This document shows positions 11,101 through 20,459 of a DNA stretch of 59,127 nt, in pieces. The notes beneath the pieces were generated by a model. That model ran no database searches. It was given only the letters and a program-made list of their open reading frames with translations, and was not told where the DNA came from. Location: the NCBI GenBank assembly GCA_003427395.1, contig BFEA01000217.1, positions 2,284,597 through 2,343,723 of the forward strand. Reading direction: 5' to 3'. This stretch comes from Chara braunii (Eukaryota; Streptophyta; Charophyceae; Charales; Characeae). The position numbers were made by a program, and so were the translations under genes. Within the stretch, counting starts at the first letter, position 1. Every line of letters begins with the position of its first letter.

Positions 11101-14100
11101 CGTTTTTATTTGTAAAATTTTAAAGAGCAATGCCCCTGACATTATTGGTTTGTCCAGCAGGACTTGAACTGTTGATCTGCTCATCGACAGACAGTTATTT
11201 TAATTTCCATCTTCTTATCCTAAATGGAGAGTAGGCTATCTTTAAAAATTATGGTGGCTCTTTGGTACCTAAATAAAAAGCTATGGTATTTCATTTCACA
11301 ACCACAAAAACTATATGCACGTGCTACTAAGCAGATCAGCTGTGGGGTACAACGGCGGTGCTTCTTACGGTAGCAAGTGACACATTTCATAGAGGTGCAA
11401 CCAGGTCTTTTGTTTTCCCCACAATTTCATGGTATGACATTTTGGTGCGTACCATGGAGATCCTCAGCTGAACAAACAGGTGAGTGGGTGACAAGCGTTT
11501 TGTACATGACAAGTTGTGAAGAATGGTCCTCAGTTGAAAAGGAGAGTGTGAAAAAGAGAATGAACATTGGTTGTTTGAATGGGGAGATTGAACGACATGA
11601 ACCTGGTTGTAAATATTGCCAGGATCTTGCTTTCGTACGATGAACATCTCACCCGTGGGACCAGGCCCCAAGTAGATGATGAGTAAGTTCTTCTCAGGGA
11701 ATGACCGATAGAGGGGTGTTTCGTCTGTGCAAATATGGATGAAATGCATCACATTTTGCTGTTTTGACCATGAGTAGCAGCTTAGGTTTTCTTATTCGTT
11801 CTTTATGAGGCGAACATGCCTTCTTACGGGCAAAGACAATCGGTTGTATGTCATGCACAGTAGACTATGAAATCTGGACGTGTTTCGTGACATCGAAGTT
11901 TTCGGATGCTCTTCTGTGCTGACCACGGCACGGCCACGTGGTCCTTGAGGAGGATGCAATCTTAATTGCATTGCCGTTTGTCTCGTTGGCTCAATTTGTG
12001 GGATGAATGGACGAAGCTGTTAACAGACTGGTACTCGGTGCGATGTGTGAAAATGCAGTATTTGCAGGATGGATGTCGACTGACATTTGCAGAAGGAGTT
12101 GAGCTTCTCAAGGTATGAATGCAGCTCTTGGAAAACCTACCTAACATTCCTTGTGTCTTTTCCCCATTGCCCACTGGCTGCTTTGGAGTTCTTCGTCCGA
12201 CTGTGATGCTGTTGGAATAATGGATGGGTGGTTCAGCGCTGGCTGACCTATTTCGATTTTCTGTAGTTTGTGGTTTACCCCCCTTTGGATGGCAAAATGA
12301 TGCAAAAGCAATACCTTGACTTCCTTGTGTGTGCCAAGTGTGTATGAGTGTCTATATTTGGTTCCTGGCGAAATCAAAGCAAAATATGGTGTGGAAGAGC
12401 GGTGGGCTGTTGGTTATTGTGAGTGTCAAGCATGTATTATAATGCAGGTGTGATCCACGGTGAAGTGGCAGGTGATGCCTTCTCAGTGTAATAGGATGGT
12501 GGAGGATTGGGGACGGTCACGATAGGAGGTGGGCGATGGGGAGGGTTACGGTTGGAGGTGGGCGATGGGGCCGAGGATGATGAGAACGAGTCTGAAATGA
12601 AGCAGCATCTGGTGGAGCAGGACAAAAAGGGCTGTGAGGCAGTGGAGAGGAATGGTAGAAGGGACGGAAGGGCAAGGATATGAGTCGAAGGAGGAGGAGA
12701 TGAGGAAGGACAAGCAGGCAGAGGACAGTGAAAGGCGGGCCATGATGAGGGGAACGGGATGGTGTGGAGGAAATGGACAGGAAGTGAGATAGGAAGAAGT
12801 TGGCCAGGGGAGGAAGACTGAGGGCTTGGAAGGGAGACTGAGGACCTGGAAGGGAGACTGTGGAGGAAAGGAAGGAAGCGATACTGAGAGAAAGGAAGCA
12901 AAGGAAGAGGAAGACAAGGGGAAAGAGGATGGTGTTTGCATGAGGCAGAAGAGAGCAAGGTGTATTTCGTCTAGGGATCTGGAGGGCTCGGATGAAAAGC
13001 AGGTCAGGGAGGGGGAGAGGAGAATGAAAGACTGAAGAGAATGATAGTATAGAGGACTGGAGGAGGAGGAGGAGGAAGAGGAGCACGAGGATGTGGATGA
13101 ATGACTTGGAAGGGGAAGAGGAGAGTGGAAGGCTGAGGAAGATGATATTATAGAGGTTTCGTAGTGGGAAGGAGGAGCAGGTAGAGTCAGGTAGGTAATG
13201 TGTACTGTGGGTTGAGAAAGGGACTTGAAAAGATGTACGGCAATCAAATAGAGAATAAGTGGGCAGGGACTGGCTGGAAGAAGCAGGAAAGTATAATCGG
13301 AAAGGTACTGGCTGGAAGGACGGGGAAAGTAGATGAGGTAGGAGTAGAAGGGAGGGATAAATGGATATAAAAGAACATGGACGGGTGGAGCATGATGATG
13401 TGGATTTCCAAGCCTGATTTCCAAGGTGCAAGATTGGGGAGGAGGACAATGGGGCAGCTAGACGGTGAGAAGAGGTGTTATTTAGAGGCGGGCGGTATGA
13501 GATGTATGTGCTTTAGGGTACGTCATGTGTCCAGTTTTGACATGTTTGGATCAATAATGAAAAAGGTGGCATTTCGTTGAATTCGTTGGACGCTTCGTTT
13601 TAACTTGGACAGTGTTTTTGTGTTAGGGTTGGGTCGGTGCAAAATTCATCGAAAATGTCAAAGACAAACAATATGGGCCCATAGTGCGAACATAAAAAAA
13701 AAAAGAAAAGAAACAGGCCAATTAAAACGAAAAAAAAGAACAGAAGAACACTGTTAAACCCTAACACAAAAACACTGTCCGAGTTGAAATGAAGCGTCCA
13801 ATGAATTCAATGAAATGCCAACTTTTTCATTATTGATCCAAACATGTCAAAACTGAACACATGACGTACCCTAAAGCACATATATGTCACACAAAAAGAA
13901 AAAAACAAGAAAAAAAGCAAAAAATCAGCACAATGTGACAGCAGCTTCGGTGCAAAATTCGCCGGAAAATAACACCCCTGGTTAACCACATTTGGGGAAG
14001 TGAGGTGTAGAACTTGCAGGAAACGGAAGAAGAGATGGGATTGGGACAAGAAGATGGGAGTGGGGGTACATAAACGAGTCCACAGAGACGGGATTTGCAC

Positions 14101-17100
14101 AAGAAGATGGGAGTGGGGGTGCATAAACCAGTCCGCCCTCTTTAATGTTCAACCTATAGCCTGAGTTTGAAATAGATTGGAGAGGGGTGTGGGAGGGCTC
14201 TTGTTGCTGGCTTTGTCTGGTGTTCCACAGCCATCATAGCATCTCTTAAATGGGCCAACCTTTGTCAGCTGATGCAGTATGACCAGGCCACTAGTTTGCA
14301 GAGCAGCGTGAGCTGTGAGAAGACACGGAAGGATGAAAAGGAGACAGGAGGACCAATTTCATGGTTTTGGCCCCTCGGTGGGTTCAAGCCGCTTGCATAC
14401 TCTTTGTCATGCAGTGTGACCAGAATGAGAAAGGGAGAGTTATGTATGAGAGCCGGTGGCAACAACTAATCGAATCACTCCGCTGTAGTGCTGTGTGCTT
14501 GATGATTGTGTTTTCACATTTTCAAAACTTTGTATGGCTTTCAGGAAGCAGGTATTGAGATCGACCCATTTGATGATTTGTCTACAGAGACTGAGAGGCG
14601 CCTTGGACAGTTAGTCAAGGAGAAGTAAGTGGTCTTTTCTCTGGACATGTTTGTGCACATAAAACTGCCTTTTGGTTTTGTTCTTTATGTGAACTGGATT
14701 GTGGTCAGTGTGCTTGAAGGGCAAGTCTAGGTTTGTCGAAGACCGAGGAGTATGTTTCTGGTTTTTTGTGGAATGGAAACACAGCAATAAGTCTGGAGTG
14801 TGTTTCTCAACGCTCAGGCAAGTGGGGCTTGGTTGTCCCACCAACCAGCTGCGGTAGCTGGTCAAGTTCTTGTTGTACTCTCTTTTTTTGGTCTCCCAGC
14901 AGGATCTGAAGAGGGCAGTGGGTTAGCAGTTGGGGAGTGTAGGTACATAAAGGTGAGACCAGAAATAGACTATAAGAGGAGCTAAACTACCAGAAGCTCG
15001 TACATGTTTGCTTAGCAGTTGGGGAGTGTTATGTTCATAAAATGTGAGACAACTAGCTTTTAGGTGATATAGACCGGAAGTTCATACGTGTTTGCCTCCT
15101 TTCCGTCCATCTGACTCCCATTTTCTCTCTCTCGCTCTTGCCTTTTTCTTTATTTTCGTTTGCGCTCACGTCTCTTAGCGGGGAATCTCAGTAGCGTGAC
15201 ATGGTGCACAAATGATAAGATTTTGTTCCTCTGGTTGTTATTGTCTAAGCTACCAGACACTGATACATGTTTGCTCTTTCCCTTCCATCTCTTTAAACCA
15301 TCAATACACCCGAGAGCCTGGCGGGTTCACACTGCGCGAAAAGGTTTGCCGAAACACCAGCGGCACAATTCCTTTTCTTTTTTGGCTGCTGGTGCCACCA
15401 TCTGTTGTGGTGGTGTACCCTTATGCCTCCAGAAGTTTAGGAGTGAGCCATCCGTTGTTTGAAGTTGGCTGGCGCAGTGTACCGGCCATTTAAACTCTCA
15501 TTTTCGCTCTCCAGTTGCCGAACTTTTCTTGTTTCGAAATTTGCTGAAGTCTCTTAGCAGGAAATCTCAGTAGCGTAGCATGGTGGAGAACGATAATATT
15601 TTATTATCTTCTTCCTCCTCTGATTTTGCTAGTGCTAGTGCCTGGTTACGAGGGGGATGTTTGGAATTCCGGACATTGGATACAGGACAAGAATGCCCCA
15701 GGTTGTGGAGGACATAATAATACTTGTGTGTCGAAGTGTATTTTTAGTTTGGTTTCTTGATTCAGGGTTTAGTGCTTGCAGTAATGTATATGTATGTTGG
15801 GTAACTCTGGGCATGGAGAGTTGTGCAGGTGGATACGGCCCATCATACGGGAGACTGACCGGTATTGCGCTGGTGTCGTTTATGTCAGGTACAAGACCGA
15901 TTTCTATGTATTGCATCGCTACCCAGTGGCAGCACGACCTTTCTATACCATGCCTTGTGCTGACGATCCTCGATATACCAATTCGTTCGACATTTTTATC
16001 AGAGGTGAGAGCGACCTCGACGCAAGTGGATACCACCCAATGCAATGATTGAAGGCACTTGGTTGATGCATTCTCTTCACTGAATCCTCCCAACATTCTG
16101 TCCCGCAATTTGCTGTAGGCCCCCACCACGCCCCTGTTTTGGTGGGCCTTTGACCGTGGTTAATGAATTGGTGGCAAGTTTGGTTAAAATGACCCTTGGG
16201 ATTTGTTATAAATGGCGTGAGGAGTTGTCTGAAAGTTAAGGCCTCCGTTAAAAGCCTCTCGGTCAATGGATGTGTTTTTTCCCCCCCTACTCCCAGCCCT
16301 CCCTTTTGTGTTCTTGCTGGACATCCCATCCCTACTTCATTCCGAGTGTGCACATCGTTGAGAGCAAGTCTGAACTTGATTGATGGGATGTCTGTTCTCA
16401 AAGGAGAGCATGGTTTGCCTCACTGCTGCATAGAAGGAAAATGGGTCCTGCTGGTGGTTAAGGTTTAGGGGCAGACTTCTTCGCGTGTGGCTTCAGAACA
16501 AGGGGACGGCTTTGGAAAGGGGTCAATAGGGAGGACTAGCCACTGAGGCTTATTACTGGGTGAATGGGGTCTGTCTGGGTGTGCTTGTGCCAGTGACTGG
16601 GATAAAAACCGCCACGCAGTTTGGGCTGTAACTCTCTGATTTTGAAGTTTCTCTTGTCCTCCAGGATTGATATCCCATCAGCTGAGATGGGGGGGACAAC
16701 TATTGCTTCTCAGTGGAGACATGGATTGTCTTATGTTTCTGTGTTTAGGGAAGTCCTGACAATGAGCCTGCCATGTGTGTCTGTGACCTTGCCATGCATT
16801 TTCAGGTGAAGAAATCATCTCTGGTGCTCAGCGTATTCATGATCCTGAGCTGCTAACTGTGAAAGCCATTGAAAAAGGAATGGATGTGAAGGCAATTGCT
16901 TCATATGTGGACTCCTTCAGGTGAAGTTGTTAGCTGAACATAGCTCCGATTACTTAGTTCTGTACTGACAAGCTCTTGGCATACCTTGTCCATATGTTCC
17001 ATCTGTTAATGCTCTGCTCATGCTGCTCATGCTGTTCGATTCCAGTCTGTTACTTGAGGCATGCTTCAATTCCAGTCTGTTCCTTGAGGCATGCTGTGCT

Positions 17101-18535
17101 CGTCCTCGTTTAGTGCTGCCTCTGTCGGTAGCGGATTTGGGGCTGAAGAACCTCTCCCTATGCTCCTCGGTGAATTCCATTGAAAGACTCGGAGGTTACT
17201 GACAATCCATTGGGAGGCAGTCTGTAACAACGGAATATACCTCTTCCATGTGTTCAATCTGTTATGCTGATCAATGTGAGTCTTTTGTTCCCTCGGGCAT
17301 GTGGTGCATCCTTGCTCAGAGGCTGACTCTGGGCGTAGCGGGCTTGTGGCTCAACCTCACGTTTGCCCTTCTTGCACTGCAAATATACAGATTCACAGTT
17401 CGATGCCAACCCAACTGTCAACATTCCAATTAACCTAGTAGTCAGCCTGTTTTTTTCCCGACCATTGGAAAGGCAAAATTTTGAGATGCACGTGATCAGG
17501 CCATCGTCGGTGCGAAAGCAGCAGACAATACCAATGTCAGACTTCACTGACAGGTGGAAGTTGTGGAACATCCATTAAAATCGGAACGATACAGAGAATG
17601 AATATTAGCATGGCCCCTGCACAAGGATGGCACGCACAAATCGGGAAATCGTCTGTGGAAAAAAAAAGAAAAAAGAAAAAGAAAGCACCAACATTCCACC
17701 TCACAGCACAGAAATGACGCACACAACCCCTAAGAACAAAAAACCTGCAAAGGGATAGCCCCGGCTCTTCCAGAGGGTTTACACGTAGGGAGAACAAAGC
17801 TTCCCCTTGGATATGGAAAGATACACCACCATATTTGTTTTTGCTGTGCATGTAGAGACTAGCGGGGCGTGCTTGCTGTGTATCTGTATTCGAACATAGG
17901 CGGAGGAGCAAAAAACGCGACCCACACTTTTCGTGTGTACTTGTATTCGAACGTGGGCAGAAGGCAGGAAAATTAAAAAGTGTGTCCCACACTTTTCATT
18001 GGGCCCGGCCTGGCTCCCCGGCCTTTGTTCCCAACACTGGCGCACTGGGCCTCGCGGGAGCATTACGCACCACCCGCGATTCGCTTTAAGAGTATAGAGA
18101 AGAAAAGGAAGGAGAAGCTGGCAGGGGCAGCTTTCATTTGCCATGCAGCCAGAGATTAGTCGAAGTGAATCGGATTTTGAATTGTCAACTGAAATTAAGT
18201 CTGGTTATGCGAGTAGCCAGGGCAGAACAGCATTCTGACTTGTGCTTCTGGCCTGTAGGCTGCTGCTGCTACCTCCTCCTACATGAACTGTGGAGGTACA
18301 GAGGTCTGTTGTTTCGTAGTGTGAGAGGCGTGCACAGTACTTCGATTGGAAATCCTGATATTGGTCTGACTCGTCTTTTTGCACATGGCGAACGAATTCT
18401 CTTTGCAGGTATGGTGCGGTACCTCACGGTGGCGCCGGGGTCGGATTGGAGAGAGTCATCATGCTATTCTGTGATCTGAAGAACATTCGGAAGACGAGCA
18501 TGTTCCCCCGCGACCCAAGTCGCCTTACGCCCTGA
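1888..18535 (+). CDS. AspRS: Aspartyl-tRNA synthetase, cytosolic (class IIb), multi-exon gene
   Basis: The enzyme charges tRNA-Asp with aspartate in the cytosol. Exons placed by homology and phase: 1888-2415, 9255-9368, 9693-9983, 10592-10702, 12059-12112, 14545-14624, 15889-16004, 16806-16920, 18409-18535. All introns are GT-AG and the phases join without a frameshift, giving 511 residues. Order: Lys/Ala-rich N-terminal extension (about residues 30-60), OB-fold anticodon domain (about 88-176), then the class II catalytic core with motif 1 ([16 protein letters not shown]), QSPQLYKQ, motif 2 ([14 protein letters not shown]) and motif 3 (GVGLERV), ending [10 protein letters not shown]-stop as in eukaryotic AspRS. 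The start is the ATG at 1888; the reading frame continues upstream only to a TTG. Between STSQQ (exon 1) and [11 protein letters not shown] (exon 2) the family has about 35-50 more residues, so one small exon in 2416-9254 is missing or unrecognised. Family assignment is very secure. Confidence 0.95.
2503..3212. repeat. Duplicated 317-base unit ending in (GT)n(GA)n microsatellites
   Basis: gtctcctgctcgttccacga occurs at 2521 and 2838, and each copy runs on to gattggtagacagg and then a GT tract followed by a long GA tract (about 2720-2808 and 3050-3210). The second GA tract contains a single N at 3130, so its true length is unknown. All of it is within AspRS intron 1. Confidence 0.8.
4931..5080. 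repeat. 75-base tandem duplication in AspRS intron 1
   Basis: ggctgtcattcagcggcgga begins at 4931 and again at 5006, and the copies stay close through gctgccggctt.ccacg. Confidence 0.8.
5199..5313. repeat. Imperfect hairpin (foldback), arms about 45 bases
   Basis: cgtgtttgtggagaggtgca on the left pairs with the complement of tgcatctctgcagaaaacac on the right, and pairing extends into gatttaacgacctaatc / gcggcttaatc. Likely a MITE remnant. Confidence 0.55.
5779..5889. mobile_element. Near-perfect foldback MITE, CTTCCCCCGAATACAACG ends
   Basis: The left arm reads ctacctt..tcccccgaatac, then acgtacggtcattatagctg. The right arm is its complement: cagctataatgaccgtacgt, then tgtactcgggggaacaaggtag. 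Arms of about 47 bases flank a loop near gaccgaaagat. Related copies are at 6752, 8480 and 39134. No coding capacity. Confidence 0.8.
6351..6480 (+). mobile_element. tRNA-derived SINE with poly(A) tail
   Basis: A perfect Pol III A box, TAGCTCAGTTGG (6362-6373), is followed 46 bases later by a B-box-like GAGTTCAAGCTCC (6408-6420), the spacing found in tRNAs. The copy ends in a run of 26 A (6454-6479). It is flanked by cactgtcgt (6342-6350) and caccgtcgt (6480-6488), a 9-base target-site duplication with one mismatch. This shows insertion by LINE machinery. The source tRNA was not identified. Confidence 0.8.
6752..6860. mobile_element. Diverged copy of the CCCCCGAATACAACG foldback MITE
   Basis: Left end ttcccgtcgtgccccgaatac, right end gcgttgtgttcgggggaa, with a loop near gaccggaaggatc. 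An additional half copy (gagggtgcgttgtgttcggg) lies at about 6695-6720. Confidence 0.65.
6925..7043. repeat. 67-base tandem duplication
   Basis: gagatcctgcaagagacgac starts at 6925 and 6992; both copies continue through gggttcattgttttg and a tggagtgcg. Confidence 0.8.
7586..7670. repeat. Hairpin element with 30-base perfect arms
   Basis: cgccttgttcatgttgttga and the following ttcgg pair with ccgaatcaacaacatgaaca aggcg. A third half copy (ttgttcatgttgttgattcg) lies at about 7789. Likely a MITE in AspRS intron 1. Confidence 0.7.
8117..8144. repeat. (CAG)n microsatellite
   Basis: About nine CAG units within AspRS intron 1. Confidence 0.9.
8480..8582. mobile_element. Third copy of the foldback MITE (ccgccttcacc ends)
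   Basis: The arms are caccgccttcacctgaatat and the complement of attctggtgaaggaggtag, with inner arms gagctgtatctgggt / agatacagctataatgacc. Its right half is repeated exactly after the N at 8603. Confidence 0.6.
8526..8680. repeat. 77-base identical copies on both sides of an N
   Basis: 8526-8602 and 8604-8680 look identical and are separated only by one N at 8603. This looks like two overlapping contig ends that were joined without merging. Confidence 0.8.
9255..9368 (+). CDS. AspRS: AspRS exon: hinge and entry to catalytic core
   Basis: 38 codons, phase 0 on both sides, after ctgcag and before gtacaa. It contains [20 protein letters not shown], a hallmark linking the anticodon domain to the class II core. 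Confidence 0.93.
9451..9659. repeat. About 104-base near-identical copies flanking an N, AspRS intron
   Basis: Both copies contain cttgtcgtttttctctcttt and the atgtatatgtacgtgtatgt end; the N is at 9555. Either a real tandem duplication or an unmerged assembly overlap. Confidence 0.75.
9693..9983 (+). CDS. AspRS: AspRS exon: motifs 1 and 2 of the class II core
   Basis: 97 codons, phase 0 on both sides (tgtgcag / gtgagc). It contains motif 1 (FVEIHTPK), the [10 protein letters not shown] loop, QSPQLYKQ, and motif 2 with the catalytic Arg of [11 protein letters not shown] followed by [10 protein letters not shown]. The 3' end of the exon and its donor site were later copied in tandem (see 9945-10152). 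Confidence 0.95.
9945..10152. repeat. 104-base tandem duplication across an AspRS exon-intron boundary
   Basis: Copy A (9945-10048) holds the last 39 coding bases, the gtgagc donor and 65 intron bases. Copy B (10049-10152) repeats gatctggaaatggagatcaa, a shortened aaacactacttt and the same gag|gtgagc donor. Copy B has lost one base in the coding part, so using its donor would shift the frame. Confidence 0.9.
10592..10702 (+). CDS. AspRS: AspRS exon: helical insertion of the core
   Basis: 37 codons, phase 0 on both sides (atggcag / gtgagg). It encodes [20 protein letters not shown] and FPFEPLQ, which in family members directly follow the EHYFE at the end of the previous exon. Confidence 0.92.
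12059..12112 (+). CDS. AspRS: AspRS micro-exon (18 codons)
   Basis: The exon reads [18 protein letters not shown] between an atgcag acceptor and a gtatga donor, phase 0 on both sides. It aligns with the family segment FLxPTLRLxYxEALxMLR that sits between PFEPLQ and EAGIE. A second acceptor 12 bases downstream (tttgcag) would shorten it by four codons. The usual PT before LRL is replaced by DGC. Confidence 0.85.
12480..13480. repeat. 1 kb purine-rich low-complexity tract in AspRS intron 5
   Basis: The + strand is almost all G and A (ggagg, gaagg and similar), with local tandem units such as ggaagggagactg near 12830-12865. Long open frames on the minus strand here (Ser/Pro/Leu-rich) come from this composition and are not genes. 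Confidence 0.75.
13507..13880. mobile_element. Foldback element with about 124-base arms
   Basis: TGTGCTTTAGGGTACGTCAT at 13507 is the complement of the end at 13861-13880 (atgacgtaccctaaagcaca). The arms continue through acatgtttggatcaataatg and gtgttagggtt (13507-13630 and 13756-13880). The loop of about 125 bases is A-rich. No coding capacity. It lies in AspRS intron 5 and could form a strong hairpin in the pre-mRNA. Confidence 0.85.
14020..14135. repeat. Short tandem duplication (acaagaagatgggagtgggg)
   Basis: Copies at about 14046 and 14099, each followed by a g.gcataaac.agtcc variant. Confidence 0.75.
14545..14624 (+). CDS. AspRS: AspRS exon: EAGIE...QLVKEK
   Basis: 80 bases, entering in phase 0 after tttcag and leaving after two bases of a Lys codon at gtaagt. 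It encodes [20 protein letters not shown] and GQLVKEK, standard for eukaryotic AspRS. The split codon AA|G is completed by the first base of the next exon. Confidence 0.92.
15889..16004 (+). CDS. AspRS: AspRS exon: catalytic core, TDFYVL...FDIFIRG
   Basis: 116 bases after tatgtcag, donor gtgaga. It encodes [20 protein letters not shown] and the NSFDIFIR segment. The family consensus at YKTDF is YDTDF, so the Lys is a variant. It leaves after the first base of a Gly codon. Confidence 0.93.
16806..16920 (+). CDS. AspRS: AspRS exon: [17 protein letters not shown]
   Basis: 115 bases, entering in phase 1 after ttttcag and leaving after two bases of an Arg codon at gtgaag. It contains [16 protein letters not shown], part of the aspartyl-adenylate pocket, and YVDSF. 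Confidence 0.93.
17036..17098. repeat. Tandem duplication of about 31 bases
   Basis: attccagtctgttacttgag and gcatgct are repeated directly with one change (ttacttg / ttccttg). AspRS intron 8. Confidence 0.75.
17564..17651 (+). pseudogene. U6 snRNA pseudogene (retrocopy)
   Basis: This matches plant U6 from ggaacatcc through gaacgatacagagaa, ttagcatggcccctgc and aaggatggcacgcacaaatc to gggaaat. It has a three-base expansion in the ACAGAGA-to-AGC interval and a degraded 5' stem-loop (17552-17563). An A-rich tail follows (17659-17682). It lies in the last AspRS intron, sense to the gene. The damaged 5' stem and lack of a T-run terminator indicate a pseudogene. Confidence 0.85.
17780..17990. repeat. 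Copy of the atggaaagata / catgtagag repeat
   Basis: ggatatggaaagatac and gtgcatgtagagactag resemble units of the cluster at 20460-21180. Two further direct copies of gta.ttgtattcgaac and cccacactttt sit at 17880-17998. Confidence 0.5.
18409..18535 (+). CDS. AspRS: AspRS terminal exon: motif 3 and stop
   Basis: It starts after ctttgcag, completes Arg and reads [19 protein letters not shown] (motif 3, ATP-binding Arg) to [10 protein letters not shown] and the TGA at 18533-18535. The last 38 coding bases and the downstream sequence have a diverged tandem copy at 18671-18863. Confidence 0.95.
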
Positions 18536-18863
18536 AGAGGAAAGGACATGACTCATGCCTCTCTCCCAGCTCCCCTCCACGACGACTCGTTGCAATTTTC
18601 TTGGTGGTGTTTCGCCATGTCTTCATAGTGGTGCTCTGCCTTCCTGAGCATTAGCAGGTAGTGAGCTGACAAGCATGTTCCCCTCCCCCGCGACCCAAGT
18701 AAATCTTATGCTCTGAAGAGGGACAGGACAGGACTCGTGCCTTCCTTCCGGTCTTCTCCTCTCCACTATGACTCCTTGCAACTTTCTTTGCTGCTGTTTC
18801 GCCATATGTCTTGCCACAGCGGTGCTCTTCTGTCCTGAGCGTTACCAAGTTGTGAGCTGGCAG
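18498..18863. repeat. Tandem duplication of the AspRS 3' end
   Basis: Copy A (18498-18668) holds the last coding bases, the stop codon and the start of the 3' flank. Copy B (18671-18863) repeats agcatgttccc, ccgcgacccaagt, ctctgaagagg and the tttcgccat / gcggtgctct tail. Copy B is diverged, with an insertion tcccc near its start, so it no longer encodes the same C-terminus. Confidence 0.85.
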
Positions 18864-20099
18864 AATCTCGCACCGCCATTGCTTATGATCTGATGTGAGC
18901 TAAATTTTGATTTATGGATCTTGTGGTCGTCTCTGCGGATTGGTTTTGATAACCACCGGTGATCCACCTGCCACAGCTGACTTATTCTTTCTTTTCTTAG
19001 AGAAGAAGAGAGATGTATTCCGCTGCTCGACTGACTCCATTCGGATAGGACTATAAGCCACTTCTGTGGCCAGATGGAGATTAAATCCCATTCTTAAATT
19101 GTTCAGATCGTTCATAATTTGTTCAGATATCATTAATCGTCGGTCCACTTTACTTTTGCAGCATGAGGCTGTTGAGTTTGCCCTCCACCCCGATCTCCTT
19201 ATTTGTCTTCTTGCATGCAGCGTTGATCAATTGCGAGCAAGACCGTCGCACGTCATTTTTCTTAGAGCAGCAGAGTCCTTGTCAATCAATGTTTTGCTTC
19301 GACGACCTGTCGTGTTAGATATCGGTGGAAGATTGCCGGGAGCAGGATTTCGACCTTGCGACATTCAGAGTATGAGCTTGGTGAGTTGCCAATAACTCTA
19401 TCCGGCGCGCGTAGAGAAGGATGCAGCATGATGTTTTGTCTGCCCAAATGTTGTGCGCGGATTTTGCGTTCCGTGGCACCCGTTCTCTTTGTGAAGCTGT
19501 TTTGTGGGGTTTCCATACCCCTCCAACAGTACTGATATTTTGACGGCTGAAACATGATTTGCTGAATTGAGGTGGGGTTGGGCCTGCCAGGGCAGGGGGC
19601 TGTGGTTCATCGCGTGTACCATTGCAGAGTGTGGGTCTGATGGGGGGCGGGAACAAAAAAGTGGCTGTGCTCTGTGTCGTTGAGCTTGTATGCTGGGAAA
19701 GCGCATCCGCTTCATCAAGACCCCGCACACATATAGAGTTTTATCTGATCTGAATTGTGAATGGAGGTCAAATGCATAGTGAGTGACTGCGCTGGCAGAC
19801 TCTGGAAATTTGCTCTTTGCCGTGGAAGGGTTTTTTTTTTTTTTTTTTTCCATTTGTAGTGTTGTTGCCTCAACGAGTTTGGGGAGGAAAGAGTGGACTG
19901 TTGTTGTCTTGTTAATTGCAAATCAGTTGATCTTGAGAATTTACATGATGCCGCAGTTAAATGACTCTTCCATTGTCCTTTTGAGCTGGCTTCTGCTTCG
20001 GCAAAACTGCCGAATAGTCTATGCTTGCCATTAGCTTTGTCAGTTTACAAGCTGCTGGCTTCTTCTTCCATCTGCTCCCGGTCCCCAAAAAAATGCTTT
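18864..20099. other. Intergenic, no gene recognised
   Basis: There is a 22-base T run at about 19830. The short open frames are unlike known proteins and have no supporting codon pattern. Confidence 0.5.
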
Positions 20100-20112
20100 G
20101 TGAACAAATGGC

Positions 20113-20180
20113 TCACGTTGCCCTGCACGCCAAGCTTTGCCGAGCCTGATTTTGCCCTCCACGCCAAGCTTTGCCGAGCC
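20113..20180. repeat. Tandem duplication of about 33 bases
   Basis: tgccct.cacgccaagcttt and gccgagcctg are repeated directly. Confidence 0.75.
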
Positions 20181-20459
20181 TGGAGGGGGGCGGGAGCCAG
20201 CAAGGGAAGTTTGTGGGTTTGGACAGGTATCGCCCTTGTGCTGGAACACAGTGAGGGTAGTTTTTTTCTTTAATGGCACCACCTCGGGCATGGCCACAAG
20301 CACAGTCAGATACAGTCTGGAAAGAGCACTCACTCTGCTGTAGAAATCCGTGAAACGACCGAGGCCTATTGATTGCTCCCTGTCTCTCACAGGGAGTTCA
20401 TGTCAGAAACGGCCGAAACAGTTCATCCTAAGAAGAAGGGAAAAAGTACAAGAGGAAAA

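Noticed and set aside
12517-13449. 310- and 292-codon open frames on the minus strand
   Set aside because: They are overlapping frames in the complement of a purine-rich tract; Ser/Leu/Pro-rich in every frame, with no domain and no splice context.
17254-17571. 105-codon minus-strand frame in an AspRS intron
   Set aside because: No family resemblance and it overlaps several other frames of similar length.
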